Assembly: GCA_028819475.1 (NCBI GenBank)
Contig: JAPPLJ010000050.1
Span: forward strand, 62,001 to 126,000
Length of the DNA: 64,000 nt
Direction of reading: 5' to 3'
Source: Rhodospirillaceae bacterium
GTDB lineage: Bacteria > Pseudomonadota > Alphaproteobacteria > Bin65
Positions 42,337-52,399 of the stretch are shown piece by piece; within the stretch, counting starts at the first letter, position 1, and each line of letters opens with the position of its first letter. Under the pieces are notes generated by a model. The model was not told where the DNA came from. It worked only from the letters and a program-made list of their open reading frames with translations, and ran no database searches. Position numbers and translations under genes: made by a program.

Positions 42337-42804
42337 TCACCCCACCTCGAACACCGCATCAATCTCCACCGCCGCGTCGAACGGCAGCGAGGGCGCGCTG
42401 ACGGCGAAGCGGGCGTGCTTGCCGCGGTCGCCGAAGATTTCGACGATCAGGTCGCTGGCGCCGTTGACCACCTTGGGCTGGTCCGTGAAGTCCGGCGTCG
42501 AGTTGACGAAGCCGCCGAGCTTGACGCAGCGCGTCACCCGGTCGAGGTCGCCGCCGCACGCCGCCTTGAGCTGGGCCAGGATGTTGATCGCCACGATGCG
42601 CGCGCAGGCCTGGCCGTCCTCGACCGAAAACGCGTCGCCCAGCTTGCCGACATGGCTCAGCTTGCCGTCCTGGAACGGCACCTGCCCGGCGATGAAGACC
42701 AGGTTTCCGGTCACCACCCAGGGGACGTAGTTGGCCGCCGGCAGCGGGGCTTCGGGGATCTCGATGCCGAGTTCGGCGAGGCGGGCGTCGATGGCGCCGG
42801 TCAT
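42337..42804 (-). CDS. RidA family (YjgF/UK114) protein
   Basis: A 155-residue RidA-like protein, a group that hydrolyses reactive enamine/imine intermediates. Landmarks are NYVPWVVTGNLVFIAGQVPF and a late SLPFDAAVEIDAVFEVG. The usual substrate-binding Arg (in the CVR motif before the end of canonical RidA) is not seen; the segment reads RCVKLGGFVNST, so it belongs to a divergent subgroup. ATG 42804 (MTGAIDARLAELG) is the likely start. It is divergent from the Rieske/glutamine-synthetase-like pair, and imine clean-up there would be plausible. Confidence 0.85.
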   Translation of the reverse strand: MTGAIDARLAELGIEIPEAPLPAANYVPWVVTGNLVFIAGQVPFQDGKLSHVGKLGDAFSVEDGQACARIVAINILAQLKAACGGDLDRVTRCVKLGGFVNSTPDFTDQPKVVNGASDLIVEIFGDRGKHARFAVSAPSLPFDAAVEIDAVFEVG

Positions 42805-42922
42805 GGCGGGCTTCCTTTGCGGGAGGGTGCTGACGGGGCGGATTCGGAGCGTTGAGTAGCGGCGCAGCGCGGCGCGGGCAAGACTGGACGCCTGCGGCGG
42901 GACGCGGCATTCTCGCCCCGCC

Positions 42923-44242
42923 ATGCTGACCGCGGAACAGAACGCATTGCTGACCCGGACCGGCCCCGGCACGCCCGGCGGCGCGCTGATGCGGCGCTAC
43001 TGGCAGCCCGTCGCGCTGTCGGAGGAACTGGACAACCCGCGCCCGGTGAAGGCCGTGCGGCTGCTCGGGCAAGACCTGGTGCTGTTCCGCGACCAGGCCG
43101 GGCGGCTCGGCCTGGTCGACCGCCATTGCTGCCACCGCGGCGCCGACCTTTCCTTTGGGCGACTGGAAAACGGCGGCCTGCGCTGCCCGTTCCACGGCTG
43201 GCTCTACGACGTCACCGGCGCCTGCCTGGAGCAGCCGGCCGAGCCGGAGATCTCCGACCTGCACACGCGGGTGCGCCAGCCGGCGTATCCGTGCGTTGAA
43301 CGCAACGGCATGATCTTCGCCTGGCCGGGGGAGGGGGAAGCGCCGCCGCTGCCGGACCTCGACTGTTTCGCCGCGCCGGACGCCTACAGCTTCGCCTGGA
43401 AGGGCTGGTGGGAATGCAACTGGCTGCAGGCCCTCGAGGTCGGCGTCGACCCGGCCCACGCTTCCTTCCTGCACCGCTTCTTCGAAGACGAGGGCGACCG
43501 TTACGGCCAGCAGTTCCGCGACCGCACCGGCGACCTGGCCCAGACCGCGGTGTTCCGGGACTTCGACCAGCCGGAAATCCACGTCGAGACAACGGGTTAC
43601 GGGCTGCGGCTCACGACCCTGCGCGACCTCGGCGACGGCCGCCGCCACGTCCGCGTCACCAACCAGGTCTTTCCGCACGGCATCGTGATTCCGATCTCGG
43701 CGACCATGAACATCACCCAGTGGCACGTCCCGATCGACGACGAAAACTGCTACTGGTACACCCTGTTCACCGACTATTCTGCAACGGTCGACAAGGACCG
43801 GATGCGCGCCGACCGGATCGGCAGCTGCACCCTGCCGGACTACCGCTCGATCCACGGCCGGGCCGACAACTGGGGCTACGACCCCGCCGAGCAGCGGCTG
43901 CGCACCTATACCGGCATGGGCGAGGACATCAATTTCCACGACCAGTGGGCGGTCGAATCGCCCGGCCCGGTCCACGACCGGACGAAGGAAAACCTCGGCA
44001 CGACCGACGCCGGCATCATGGCCTATCGCCGGCTGCTGCGCCGGGCGCTCAAGGCGGCTGAGGAGGGCGGGCCGGTGCCCTTCGAGCGCGGGATTGCCGA
44101 CGACGCGCCGCTTGCAATCGACACCATCGGGCCGGACGCCGAATGGCGTAGCGTGTGGCGCAAGGACGAGGCGGCGCGGCGCGCCCGTTCGCCCTGGGCC
44201 GGTGCGCGCGAAACGACGGTGACAGGCGAGGCGGCGGAATGA
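42923..44242 (+). CDS. Rieske non-heme iron oxygenase, phthalate-type
   Basis: A 439-residue oxygenase component. The Rieske ligands are C69-x-H71 and C88-x2-H91 and the mononuclear iron site DPAHASFLH follows in EVGVDPAHASFLHRF. The shape (MLTAEQNALLTRTGPGTPGG, MRRYWQPVALSEEL) matches the large group I ring-hydroxylating and demethylating oxygenases. Its stop overlaps the next ATG, so it is translationally coupled to a glutamine-synthetase-like enzyme. This pairing recalls aniline and alkylamine oxidation systems, in which the amine is first glutamylated. No reductase or ferredoxin is encoded here. Confidence 0.88.
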   Translation: MLTAEQNALLTRTGPGTPGGALMRRYWQPVALSEELDNPRPVKAVRLLGQDLVLFRDQAGRLGLVDRHCCHRGADLSFGRLENGGLRCPFHGWLYDVTGACLEQPAEPEISDLHTRVRQPAYPCVERNGMIFAWPGEGEAPPLPDLDCFAAPDAYSFAWKGWWECNWLQALEVGVDPAHASFLHRFFEDEGDRYGQQFRDRTGDLAQTAVFRDFDQPEIHVETTGYGLRLTTLRDLGDGRRHVRVTNQVFPHGIVIPISATMNITQWHVPIDDENCYWYTLFTDYSATVDKDRMRADRIGSCTLPDYRSIHGRADNWGYDPAEQRLRTYTGMGEDINFHDQWAVESPGPVHDRTKENLGTTDAGIMAYRRLLRRALKAAEEGGPVPFERGIADDAPLAIDTIGPDAEWRSVWRKDEAARRARSPWAGARETTVTGEAAE

Positions 44243-45720
44243 GCCGGCCCAGGTCGAAGGTGGGCCCCGGCGTAGGCCGCACCGGGTTCGTCGAACGCCA
44301 CGGCCTCTGGACCGCCGAACAGGCGGAGGCGGGCGCCGAAATCGCCGGGCGCATCGACAGCGGCGAGGTCGAGACCCTGCGCTTCTCCTTCGCCGACCAG
44401 CACGGCATCGCCCGCGGCAAGGCGCTGATCGGCGAGGCGGCCAAGGCGGCGCTGGCGAGCGGCGTGTCGCTGCCCTCGACGCTGCTGACCAAGGACACCT
44501 CCCACACCACCGTGTTCCCGGCCTTCTCGAAAGGCTCCGGGCTCGGCCTCGACGAACTGACCGGCGCAGGGGATATCGTGATCGTCGCCGATCCCGCGAC
44601 CTTCGCGATGCTGCCCTGGGCGCCGCGCACCGGCTGGGTGCTGTGCGACGTCTACTTCACCAATGGCCGGCCGGCGCCCTTCTCCGGCCGGCGGATTCTG
44701 AAGGAAGCGCTTGCGCCGCTGGCCGCCGAAGGCCGGCGGCTGATCACCGGGCTGGAGATCGAGTTCCACCTGTTCCGCCTCGAAGACCCGCACCTGGCGC
44801 CGGAGGACGCGACCCAGCCGGCGGCGGCGCCCGAGGTCAGCCTGCTGGCGCGCGGCTTCCACTATCTCACCGAAACCCGGCTGGACGAACTGGAGCAGGG
44901 CGTCGACGTGCTGCGCTCAAACCTCCTGGCGATGGGCCTGCCGCTGCGGTCCGCCGAGTGCGAATTCGGCCCGAGCCAGGTCGAGTTCACCTTCGCGGCC
45001 GACGAGGCGGTCGTGTCGGCCGACCGGATGATCCTGTTCCGCACCGCCGCCAAGCAGATCTGCCGGCGCAACGGGCTGCACGTCACCTTCATGTGCAAGC
45101 CCGGCCTGCCCAACCTGTTCGCCAGCGGCTGGCACCTGCACCAGTCGGTGTCCGATGCCGGCGGAACCAACCTGTTCGCGCCGGGCGGGGAGGGCGGCCT
45201 GCTCTCGCCCTACGGCAGAAGCTGGGTCGCCGGGCTGATCGACCATGCCGCCGCCTCGGCGCTGCTGACCACGCCGACGATCAACGGCTACAAGCGCTAC
45301 CGGCCGAACTCCCTGGCGCCGGACCGGGCGGCCTGGAGCAGGGACAACCGCGGCGTCATGCTGCGCGTGATCGGCGCCGGCGCGGGCGATCCGGCGACCC
45401 GGGTCGAGAACCGGATCGGCGACCCGGCGGCCAACCCGTATTTCTACATGGCCTCCCAGGCGCTCGCCGGGCTGGACGGCGTCGCCCGCGGCCTGGCGCC
45501 ACCGCCGCCGACCGAGACGCCCTACGAGGAAACCGACGCGCCCGCCCTGCCGCAGAGCCTGATGGAGGCGGTGCCGGCGTTCCGCAACAGCGCGCTCTAC
45601 CGCGAGAAGCTCGGCGACCTGTTCGTCGACTACTGGGCCGACATGAAGCAAGCCGAGATCGCGCGCTTCCTGTCGTCCGTCACCGACTGGGAACAGCGCG
45701 AATATTTCGAGATTTTCTGA
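44239..45720 (+). CDS. Glutamine synthetase-like gamma-glutamylating enzyme
   Basis: A 493-residue type III-like glutamine synthetase relative. It keeps the metal glutamates (GLEIEFHLF, AECEFGPSQVEFTF), the HLHQS loop (GWHLHQSVSD) and the ARG cluster RVENRIGDPAANPY. The normal ATP-site RRxVPGYEAP appears as RPNSLAPDRAAW, a feature of glutamylating homologues such as PuuA-, IpuC- or aniline-type enzymes. It probably joins glutamate to an amine substrate or an amide group for the partner Rieske oxygenase. The 4-bp ATGA overlap supports a shared task. Confidence 0.85.
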   Translation: MSRPRSKVGPGVGRTGFVERHGLWTAEQAEAGAEIAGRIDSGEVETLRFSFADQHGIARGKALIGEAAKAALASGVSLPSTLLTKDTSHTTVFPAFSKGSGLGLDELTGAGDIVIVADPATFAMLPWAPRTGWVLCDVYFTNGRPAPFSGRRILKEALAPLAAEGRRLITGLEIEFHLFRLEDPHLAPEDATQPAAAPEVSLLARGFHYLTETRLDELEQGVDVLRSNLLAMGLPLRSAECEFGPSQVEFTFAADEAVVSADRMILFRTAAKQICRRNGLHVTFMCKPGLPNLFASGWHLHQSVSDAGGTNLFAPGGEGGLLSPYGRSWVAGLIDHAAASALLTTPTINGYKRYRPNSLAPDRAAWSRDNRGVMLRVIGAGAGDPATRVENRIGDPAANPYFYMASQALAGLDGVARGLAPPPPTETPYEETDAPALPQSLMEAVPAFRNSALYREKLGDLFVDYWADMKQAEIARFLSSVTDWEQREYFEIF

Positions 45721-45754
45721 GCGGTCCCGCGCCGGTGCGCGCGGATCGGTGGCT

Positions 45755-45783
45755 GTAGGGGAGGGTTTCAAACCCTCCCCTAC
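45755..45783. repeat. Dispersed 29-bp palindrome, copy 3
   Basis: GTAGGGGAGGGTTTCAAACC followed by CTCCCCTAC is a perfect palindrome apart from the central base. It lies 34 bp after the glutamine-synthetase-like gene, between convergent genes. Confidence 0.8.
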
Positions 45784-45849
45784 GAATTCGGAACCGTCAT
45801 GTTCTGCCGTCAGATTTCGGCGTGCCGCAGCGCTCCGTTGCGCACCGGG

Positions 45850-47175
45850 TCACGCGGCATTTCCGGCAGGCGCAGCCGACAGGGGAACGTCGCTCGATTT
45901 CAGGTGCAGGTCGCGCTGCGGGAAGGGGATTTCGATGCCGTTCTCGCGGAACAGGTCCCAGACCCGGAGCAGGACCTCGCTGACGACGTTGGAGCGGCCC
46001 TCGGCCGGATCGTCGATCCAGATGCGGATTTCCAGATTGACCGCGCTGTCGCCGAAGCCTCTGAGCAGGCATCGCGGCGCCGGGTCGGCCAGGACCCGGT
46101 CGACCGCTGCGGCCGCCTCGCAGCACAGGCCGATCGCGTGGCGCACATCGGACCGGTAGGAAATGCCGACCGGGATCAGGAGCCGCACGGCGCTGTCGCT
46201 GTGCGACCAGTTCTCCACCCGCTGGGTGATCAGTTCCTCGTTCGGGATGAGATACTCGACCCCGTCGCGGGTCCGGACCGCCGCATAGCGTGCGCCGAGC
46301 GAGGCGACCCAGCCGTAGGTGCCGCCGACTGCGATGACGTCGTTCGGCTTGATCGACTTGTCCATCAGCAGCAGGAGGCCGCTGACCAGGTTGGAGACGA
46401 CCTTCTGCAGCCCGATCCCGACGCCGATGCCCAGCGCGCCGCCGAACACCGTCAGCGCCGTGAGGTCGATCCCCAGGCTGCCGATGGCGATCAGGAAGGC
46501 GAGGACGACAAGGACAATCTTGATGATCTTGGCGACCAGCACCTGGACCGAGGGCGTCAGGCTTTCCGCCCGGCTGATGCGCCGTTCGAGCGCCCTGGAG
46601 AGCACCGAGGTGATCCAGAGCAGGATGCCGAGCGCGACAACGCCTTTCGCCAGGGAAAGGAGCGAAATGCGGACCTTGCCGAAGGTCATGCCGACGCTGT
46701 CGAGCAGAACGACCGTGGCGTCGAACAGCCCGACGGCGACCAGCGCAGCGAGAATCCACGCGATCCAGGCGACCGACCGGGCGAGCAGGTCGTTCCCGAT
46801 GAATCCGGAAACCAGGCGGATCGCCACCCAGGCGGCGGCGAGGCTCGCCGCGATCTGCGTCAGGCGATGGCCGAACAGGGCGGTCTGCGATCCCGCCTCG
46901 ACGGCGATCCACAGGAACAGGAGAATGACGATCGGCGTGGACAGGGCGGCGAGACGGTCAACGAAGTCGTGGACTCCGGCATGCCGCGCCCGGCCCGCCG
47001 TTGCGGCCGCAATGGCCTTCCGCAGCTTCGGGCCCAGCAATCTGCCGAGCAGCAGCGCCAGCAGGATCAGCGCCGCCTGAATCGCGTTGTCGACCGCCAG
47101 CACATGGGTATCGACCCAGGCTTCGAGGCCGGCGCGGAATTCGGGTAAATTCAGTCTCTGGAAGAACTCGTTCAT
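45850..47175 (-). CDS. Mechanosensitive ion channel, MscS family
   Basis: A 441-residue inner-membrane channel. Several N-terminal helices precede the MscS core. The pore helix is rich in Gly/Ala (LTVFGGALGIGVGIGLQKVVSNLVSGLLLL), then the beta domain starts KSIKPNDVIAVGGTYGWV and the cytosolic cage follows (YLIPNEELITQRVENWSHSD). The family protects the cell during osmotic downshock by releasing solutes. ATG 47175 reads MNEFFQRLNL. No neighbour appears functionally linked. Confidence 0.9.
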   Translation of the reverse strand: MNEFFQRLNLPEFRAGLEAWVDTHVLAVDNAIQAALILLALLLGRLLGPKLRKAIAAATAGRARHAGVHDFVDRLAALSTPIVILLFLWIAVEAGSQTALFGHRLTQIAASLAAAWVAIRLVSGFIGNDLLARSVAWIAWILAALVAVGLFDATVVLLDSVGMTFGKVRISLLSLAKGVVALGILLWITSVLSRALERRISRAESLTPSVQVLVAKIIKIVLVVLAFLIAIGSLGIDLTALTVFGGALGIGVGIGLQKVVSNLVSGLLLLMDKSIKPNDVIAVGGTYGWVASLGARYAAVRTRDGVEYLIPNEELITQRVENWSHSDSAVRLLIPVGISYRSDVRHAIGLCCEAAAAVDRVLADPAPRCLLRGFGDSAVNLEIRIWIDDPAEGRSNVVSEVLLRVWDLFRENGIEIPFPQRDLHLKSSDVPLSAAPAGNAA

Positions 47176-47394
47176 CGGATCGCTCCCGCGGGCTGAATCC
47201 GTTTCGGGCGTCTGAGAATGACGCTTTCGGCATCCGCGACGCCGGAACGCCGAGTATAGCGGATCGGCAGGCGACGTCGGACCCGAATCCCGGACTCTGC
47301 CCGAAATCCGTACCGGTCAGGCCGGCAGGGAACAGGCGCTTTGGCGCGCAGGCGACGACGTTCCTGCCGTCCGCCGCCCGTTTTGCGAAGCGGG

Positions 47395-48291
47395 TCAGGC
47401 TGCTTCGTCGCCGATCTTGTCCTGCGTCCTGGTGTCGAAATCGCCGGCGTCGTGGCGTTCGTGAAGCTGGCTTGTCGGGTCGCCCGAGGTCCGGTTGACC
47501 ATGCGGCCGCGCTTGACCGCCGGGCGCGCCGCGATCAGGTCGCTCCAGCGGTTGACGTGCTCGTATTCGTGCACCTGGAGGAACTCGCCGGAGTCGTAGG
47601 CCTTGCCCTTGGCGAGCGCGCCGTACCACGGCCAGATCGCCATGTCGGCGATGCTGTATTCGTCGCCGGCCATGTATTCGCTGTCGGTCAGGTGCCGGTC
47701 CAGCACGTCGAGTTGGCGCTTGACCTCCATGGCGAAGCGGTCGATGGCGTATTCGATCTTGACCGGCGCGTAGGCGAAGAAGTGGCCGAAGCCGCCGCCG
47801 AGATAGGGCGCGCTGCCCATCTGCCAGAACAGCCAGTTGAGCGCCTCGGTGCGTTTCGCCGGGTCCTCCGGCAGGAAGGCGCCGAATTTCCCGCTCAGAT
47901 AGAGCAGGATCGAGCCGCTCTCGAAGACGCGCCGCGGCGGCGCACCCTTCGGCTCCGGATCGTGGTCGACCAGCGCCGGGATTTTCGAATTCGGATTGGC
48001 GCCGACGAAACCGCTGCCGAACTGTTCGCCTTCATGGATCTTGACGAGCCAGGCGTCGTATTCCGCGCCGCTGTGGCCGGCGGCCAACAATTCCTCCAGC
48101 ATTACCGTGACCTTCACACCGTTGGGCGTGCCCAGCGAATAAAGCTGCAAAGGATGCTTGCCGACCGGCAGGTCCTTCTCGTGAGTCGCGCCGGCGATCG
48201 GCCGGTTGATATTCTCAAAGCGGCCGCCGCTGGGCTTGTCCCAGGTCCAGACTTTCGGCGGGGTGTAGTCGGCGGAAGCGTCTGAGGGCAT
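47395..48291 (-). CDS. yghU: YghU-type glutathione S-transferase
   Basis: A 298-residue member of the YghU/Ure2-like disulfide-bond oxidoreductase group of glutathione transferases. Landmarks are the opening DYTPPKVWTWDKPSGGRFENINRPIAGATHEK, trimmed here to its motifs WTWDK and NRPIAG. Then come the thioredoxin-like LYSLGTPNGVKVTVML, FVGANPNSKIPAL and ESGSILLYL, and the helical domain with YSIADMAIWPWYG. ATG 48291 (MPSDASADYTPPKV) is the usual start; an upstream in-frame extension is not family sequence. It is divergent from icmF. Confidence 0.92.
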   Translation of the reverse strand: MPSDASADYTPPKVWTWDKPSGGRFENINRPIAGATHEKDLPVGKHPLQLYSLGTPNGVKVTVMLEELLAAGHSGAEYDAWLVKIHEGEQFGSGFVGANPNSKIPALVDHDPEPKGAPPRRVFESGSILLYLSGKFGAFLPEDPAKRTEALNWLFWQMGSAPYLGGGFGHFFAYAPVKIEYAIDRFAMEVKRQLDVLDRHLTDSEYMAGDEYSIADMAIWPWYGALAKGKAYDSGEFLQVHEYEHVNRWSDLIAARPAVKRGRMVNRTSGDPTSQLHERHDAGDFDTRTQDKIGDEAA

Positions 48292-48509
48292 GGCGAGGGG
48301 TCCGGTTATGTCGATCTGGGCACCTTCAATGACCGGACGGCGTGGCGCTGTCCAGAGCGTAGGTCGCCGCGCGCGCATGTCCGTCGTCGGCCGGCCCGCG
48401 CCATGCCGCCCCTATCCCTGTTGGTCGCGCTGTCCTACATTTGGCGGCGGCGCGGCTGCGCCTTTCAGCGCGCCGTGTCGGCATTCCGCCCCGGAGGAGG
48501 CCGTTTAGC

Positions 48510-51500
48510 ATGCCGGATGACAGTCGCCAGGCGCTCGCTGCGGCCGGCAAGGGTTCCGCGCTGAAGAATCCCGTCCGTTTCGTGACGGCGGCGTCGCTGT
48601 TCGACGGGCACGACGCGTCGATCAACATCATGCGGCGCATCATGCAGGCGCAGGGGGCGGAGGTCATCCATCTCGGTCACAACCGCTCGGTCGACGAGAT
48701 CGTCAAGGCGGCGATCGAGGAGGATGCCCACGGCATTGCCGTCTCGTCCTACCAGGGCGGCCATGTCGAGTTCTTCAAATACATGGTCGACCGGCTGAAC
48801 AAGCTCCGGGCGGGCCATATCAAGGTGTTCGGCGGCGGCGGCGGCACCATCGTGCCCGAGGAAATCCGCGAACTGCACGACCACGGCGTGGCCCGCATCT
48901 ACAGCCCCTATGACGGCCAGAATCTGGGGCTGCCGGGCATGATTGCCGACATGCTGGCGACCGCCGACGTCGATCTCGCCGCCGCGCCGCCGCCCAACCT
49001 GAACGCGCTGGATGCGGCCCATACCGGTGTGTTCGCCCGGCTGATCTCCTGCCTGGAGAGCGGGACGCTGCCGCAGACGATGGCGGCCGGGATTGCGGAG
49101 CGGGCGGCGAAGATCGGCACACCGGTCCTCGGCATCACGGGCACCGGCGGCGCCGGCAAGAGCTCGCTGACCGACGAGATCGTCCAGCGTTTCCGCCAAG
49201 ACCAGCCCGATTTGCGCATTGCGCTGATCGCCATCGACCCGACGCGCCGGCGCACCGGCGGCGCGCTGCTCGGCGACCGCATCCGCATGAACGCGATCGA
49301 CAGCGACCGGGTCTACATGCGCTCCATCGCAACCCGCGGCGCCGAAGGCGAGGTGCCGCCGGTCACGCCCCGGGCCATCGAGGTGTGCAAGGCGGCCGGC
49401 TTCGACCTTGTGATCGTCGAGACGCCGGGCATCGGCCAGGGCGACGCCGGCATCGTGCCCTATGTCGACCTCTCGCTCTACGTCATGACGCCGGAGTTCG
49501 GCGCCGCCAGCCAGCTCGAAAAAATCGACATGCTGGACTATGCCGACTTCGTGGCGATCAACAAGTTCGACCGCAAGGGCGGCAAGGACGCGCTGCGCGA
49601 CGTCGCCAAGCAGGTGCAACGCAACCGCGAGGCCTTCGGGCAGCGGCCGGAGGACATGCCGGTCTACGGCACCATCGCCAGCCGATTCAACGACGACGGG
49701 GTGACGGCGCTCTATCTCGGCCTGCTGTCAAACCTGCGCGACAAGGGGCTGAAGGCCGGCGAGAGCAAATGGCCGGCGACGGATGTCCGCCATTCCTCCG
49801 ACAATCGCGCCATCATTCCGCCCGACCGGACGCGCTATTTGTCGGAAATCTCGGCGACCGTGCGGGGCTACCATGCCTGGGCCGGCGAACAGGCGCAGAT
49901 TGCGCGCGAACGCCAGCAGCTTTCCGCTGCCCGTACCATGCTGGGCGACAAGGACAGCCCGAAAGCACTGGATACGCTGATCGCCGAAAAGGAGGCGGCG
50001 CTCGACGCCCGGGCGCGCAAACTGCTCGAAATCTGGCCGCAGGTGAAGGCCGACTATGCCGGCGACGAATACAAGGTGAAGATCCGCGGCCGCGAACTTT
50101 CCTACAGCCTGAAGACCAAGAGCCTGAGCGGCACGCCGGTGCCCCGGGTCGCCCTGCCGAAATGGCAGGACGACGGCGAAATCCTGCACTGGCTGCTGCG
50201 CGAAAACGTGCCGGGCAGCTACCCCTATACCGCCGGCGTCTTCGCCTTCAAGCGCGAGGGCGAGGATCCGACGCGCATGTTCGCCGGGGAGGGTGACGCC
50301 GCGCGCACCAACCGCCGCTTCCACTATCTTTCCGAGAATTCCGAGGCCAAGCGGCTGTCGACGGCCTTCGACAGCGTCACCCTCTACGGCCAGGACCCGG
50401 CGCTAAGGCCGGACATCTACGGCAAGGTCGGCACTTCGGGCGTCTCGATCTCGACGCTGGAGGACATGAAGGTCCTCTACAGCGGTTTCGACCTGTGCGC
50501 GCCGGCGACCTCGGTCTCGATGACGATCAACGGCCCGGCGCCGACCATCCTGGCGATGTTCCTGAACACCGCCATCGACCAGCAGGTCGACAGGTTCCGC
50601 GAGGACAACGGCCGCGCGCCGACCGACGAGGAAATCGCCAAGATCCGCGCCTGGACGCTTTCGACCGTCCGCGGCACGGTCCAGGCCGACATCCTGAAGG
50701 AAGACCAGGGCCAGAACACCTGCCTGTTCTCGACCGAGTTCAGCCTCAAGGTGATGGGCGACATCGCCCAGTATTTCGTCCAGCACGACGTGCAGAATTT
50801 CTACTCGGTCTCGATCAGCGGCTACCACATCGCCGAGGCCGGCGCGAACCCGATAACGCAACTGGCGCTCACGCTCTCCAACGGCTTCACCTATGTCGAG
50901 AGCTATCTCGCCCGCGGCATGAACATCGACGATTTCGCGCCGAACCTGAGCTTCTTCTTCTCCTACGGCATGGATCCGGAATACAGCGTGATCGGCCGGG
51001 TGGCGCGGCGCATCTGGGCGACCGTGATGCGCGAGAAGTACGGCGCGAGCGAGCGCAGCCAGAAGCTCAAATTTCACAGCCAGACCTCGGGCCGCTCGCT
51101 GCACGCCCAGGAATACAGCTTCAACGACATCCGCACGACGCTGCAGGCTCTGATCTCGACCTACGACAACACCAACAGCCTGCACACCAACGCCTATGAC
51201 GAGGCGATCACCACGCCGACCGAGGAGAGCGTGCGCCGCGCCATGGCGATCCAGCTCATCATCAACAAGGAATGGGGCCTGGCGAAGAACGAAAACCCGA
51301 ACCAGGGCAGCTTCGTCGTCGAGGAACTGACCGACCTGGTCGAGGAGGCGGTGCTCGCCGAGTTCGACCGGATCGGCGAGCGCGGCGGCGTGCTGGGCGC
51401 CATGGAGTTGGGTTATCAGCGCGGCCTGATCCAGGAAGAGAGCCTCTACTACGAGACGCTCAAGCATGACGGCGCCCTGCCGATCGTCGGCGTCAACACC

Positions 51501-51773
51501 TTCCGCAATCCGAACGCCGAGGAATGGGAGGAGACGACCCTGGAACTGATGCGCGGCACGAAGGAAGAGAAGCAGGGGGCGCTCGATGCACTCGCCCGGT
51601 TCCACAAGACGCACGAAGCGGTTGCGTCGGCCATGCTGGAGCGCCTGCGCGAGGCCGTGCGCCGGAACGACAACGTCTTCGACGTGCTGATGGACGCCGT
51701 GCGCGTCTGCTCCCTCGGTCAGATCACCCAGGCCCTGTTTGAGGTCGGCGGCAAATACCGGCGGAATATGTGA
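48510..51773 (+). CDS. icmF: Fused isobutyryl-CoA mutase with G-protein chaperone
   Basis: A 1087-residue adenosylcobalamin enzyme. Residues 22-150 bind B12 (D32-G-H34-D-A-S). Residues 205-430 are the MeaB-like GTPase, with P-loop GTGGAGKSS at 211-219. The mutase barrel covers about 545-1087. Two residues that set substrate choice are F591 (in RMFAGEG) and Q735 (in DQGQNT), where methylmalonyl-CoA mutase has Tyr and Arg; this fits interconversion of isobutyryl- and n-butyryl-CoA. ATG 48510 follows a strong GGAGGAGG. The gene stands alone, so its link to valine or other branched-acid breakdown is by family only. Confidence 0.95.
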   Translation: MPDDSRQALAAAGKGSALKNPVRFVTAASLFDGHDASINIMRRIMQAQGAEVIHLGHNRSVDEIVKAAIEEDAHGIAVSSYQGGHVEFFKYMVDRLNKLRAGHIKVFGGGGGTIVPEEIRELHDHGVARIYSPYDGQNLGLPGMIADMLATADVDLAAAPPPNLNALDAAHTGVFARLISCLESGTLPQTMAAGIAERAAKIGTPVLGITGTGGAGKSSLTDEIVQRFRQDQPDLRIALIAIDPTRRRTGGALLGDRIRMNAIDSDRVYMRSIATRGAEGEVPPVTPRAIEVCKAAGFDLVIVETPGIGQGDAGIVPYVDLSLYVMTPEFGAASQLEKIDMLDYADFVAINKFDRKGGKDALRDVAKQVQRNREAFGQRPEDMPVYGTIASRFNDDGVTALYLGLLSNLRDKGLKAGESKWPATDVRHSSDNRAIIPPDRTRYLSEISATVRGYHAWAGEQAQIARERQQLSAARTMLGDKDSPKALDTLIAEKEAALDARARKLLEIWPQVKADYAGDEYKVKIRGRELSYSLKTKSLSGTPVPRVALPKWQDDGEILHWLLRENVPGSYPYTAGVFAFKREGEDPTRMFAGEGDAARTNRRFHYLSENSEAKRLSTAFDSVTLYGQDPALRPDIYGKVGTSGVSISTLEDMKVLYSGFDLCAPATSVSMTINGPAPTILAMFLNTAIDQQVDRFREDNGRAPTDEEIAKIRAWTLSTVRGTVQADILKEDQGQNTCLFSTEFSLKVMGDIAQYFVQHDVQNFYSVSISGYHIAEAGANPITQLALTLSNGFTYVESYLARGMNIDDFAPNLSFFFSYGMDPEYSVIGRVARRIWATVMREKYGASERSQKLKFHSQTSGRSLHAQEYSFNDIRTTLQALISTYDNTNSLHTNAYDEAITTPTEESVRRAMAIQLIINKEWGLAKNENPNQGSFVVEELTDLVEEAVLAEFDRIGERGGVLGAMELGYQRGLIQEESLYYETLKHDGALPIVGVNTFRNPNAEEWEETTLELMRGTKEEKQGALDALARFHKTHEAVASAMLERLREAVRRNDNVFDVLMDAVRVCSLGQITQALFEVGGKYRRNM

Positions 51774-51795
51774 GCGCGACGTCATCGTAAAATAC

Positions 51796-52028
51796 GGTAG
51801 TGTCTCAGTTTGATTTACGTCGCCGGACCTAACCCGTTCCTTCCTCGTCATTTCGACCGGAGCGGCGCAGCCGCGAAGCGGAGAAATCTTTCCGGAACAA
51901 TGCATTGGACTTGGCTCTGCAGGTGAAAGATTTCTCCGCTCCGCCCCGGATGAATCCGGGGCTCCGGTCGAAATGACGGACAGGGGATCGATTCCGGCCG
52001 ATACGAAAAGTCAAACTGAGACACTATC
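51796..52028. mobile_element. MITE-like element with 18-bp terminal inverted repeats
   Basis: A 233-bp non-coding element. Its ends are GGTAGTGTCTCAGTTTGA and the complement of GATAGTGTCTCAGTTTGA (17 of 18 identical), flanked by an 8-bp direct repeat TAAAATAC (51788-51795 and 52029-52036). Inside are long complementary arms built from GTCATTTCGACCGGAGC and GAGAAATCTTTC blocks. It starts 22 bp after the icmF stop. The absence of a transposase frame indicates dependence on an IS elsewhere in the genome. The 8-bp duplication excludes TA-targeting IS630-type enzymes. Confidence 0.75.
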
Positions 52029-52071
52029 TAAAATACTATTAGATGAACCGAATCGACCGGCTATCGCCGCC

Positions 52072-52311
52072 ATGAAGCTCAGCTACGATGCCCGGCGCAA
52101 TATCGCCTATATCCGTCTGCGGCCCGAGACTGCCGGCGTGGAGACGGTTCGCGTGAGCGACGAGTTAGCCGTCGATATGACGCCGGACGGCAGCGTGTAC
52201 GGAATCGAGCTGCTGAACGCCAACGAACAGTTGCGCGCCACCGAAGATGGGCGGTTTGTTCTGGAACTGGCAGGCAAAGCAGCAGGCACGCTGGACTTGA
52301 GCGCTGCCTGA
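52072..52311 (+). CDS. DUF2283 family protein
   Basis: A 79-residue protein of the DUF2283 family, with the typical YDARRNIAYIRLRP near the start, then VSDELAVDMTPDGSVYGIELLNA. These small beta-rich proteins are often found next to toxin genes and are treated as antitoxin-like, though this is not proved for the family. ATG 52072 lies 36 bp beyond the MITE target duplication. An RHH/BrnA-like frame follows, but no toxin gene is visible. Confidence 0.8.
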   Translation: MKLSYDARRNIAYIRLRPETAGVETVRVSDELAVDMTPDGSVYGIELLNANEQLRATEDGRFVLELAGKAAGTLDLSAA

Positions 52312-52399
52312 CTTTGTCGGCGGCCGGGACTGCCGGTCGTCCCGTAAGGCAGACGACCCGAAACTGGACGACAACATTTCGGCCAAGGCTCGTGTCGTC

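Noticed and set aside
48510..51773. Methylmalonyl-CoA mutase
   Set aside because: The fused G-protein domain and the Phe and Gln at the two specificity positions indicate IcmF.
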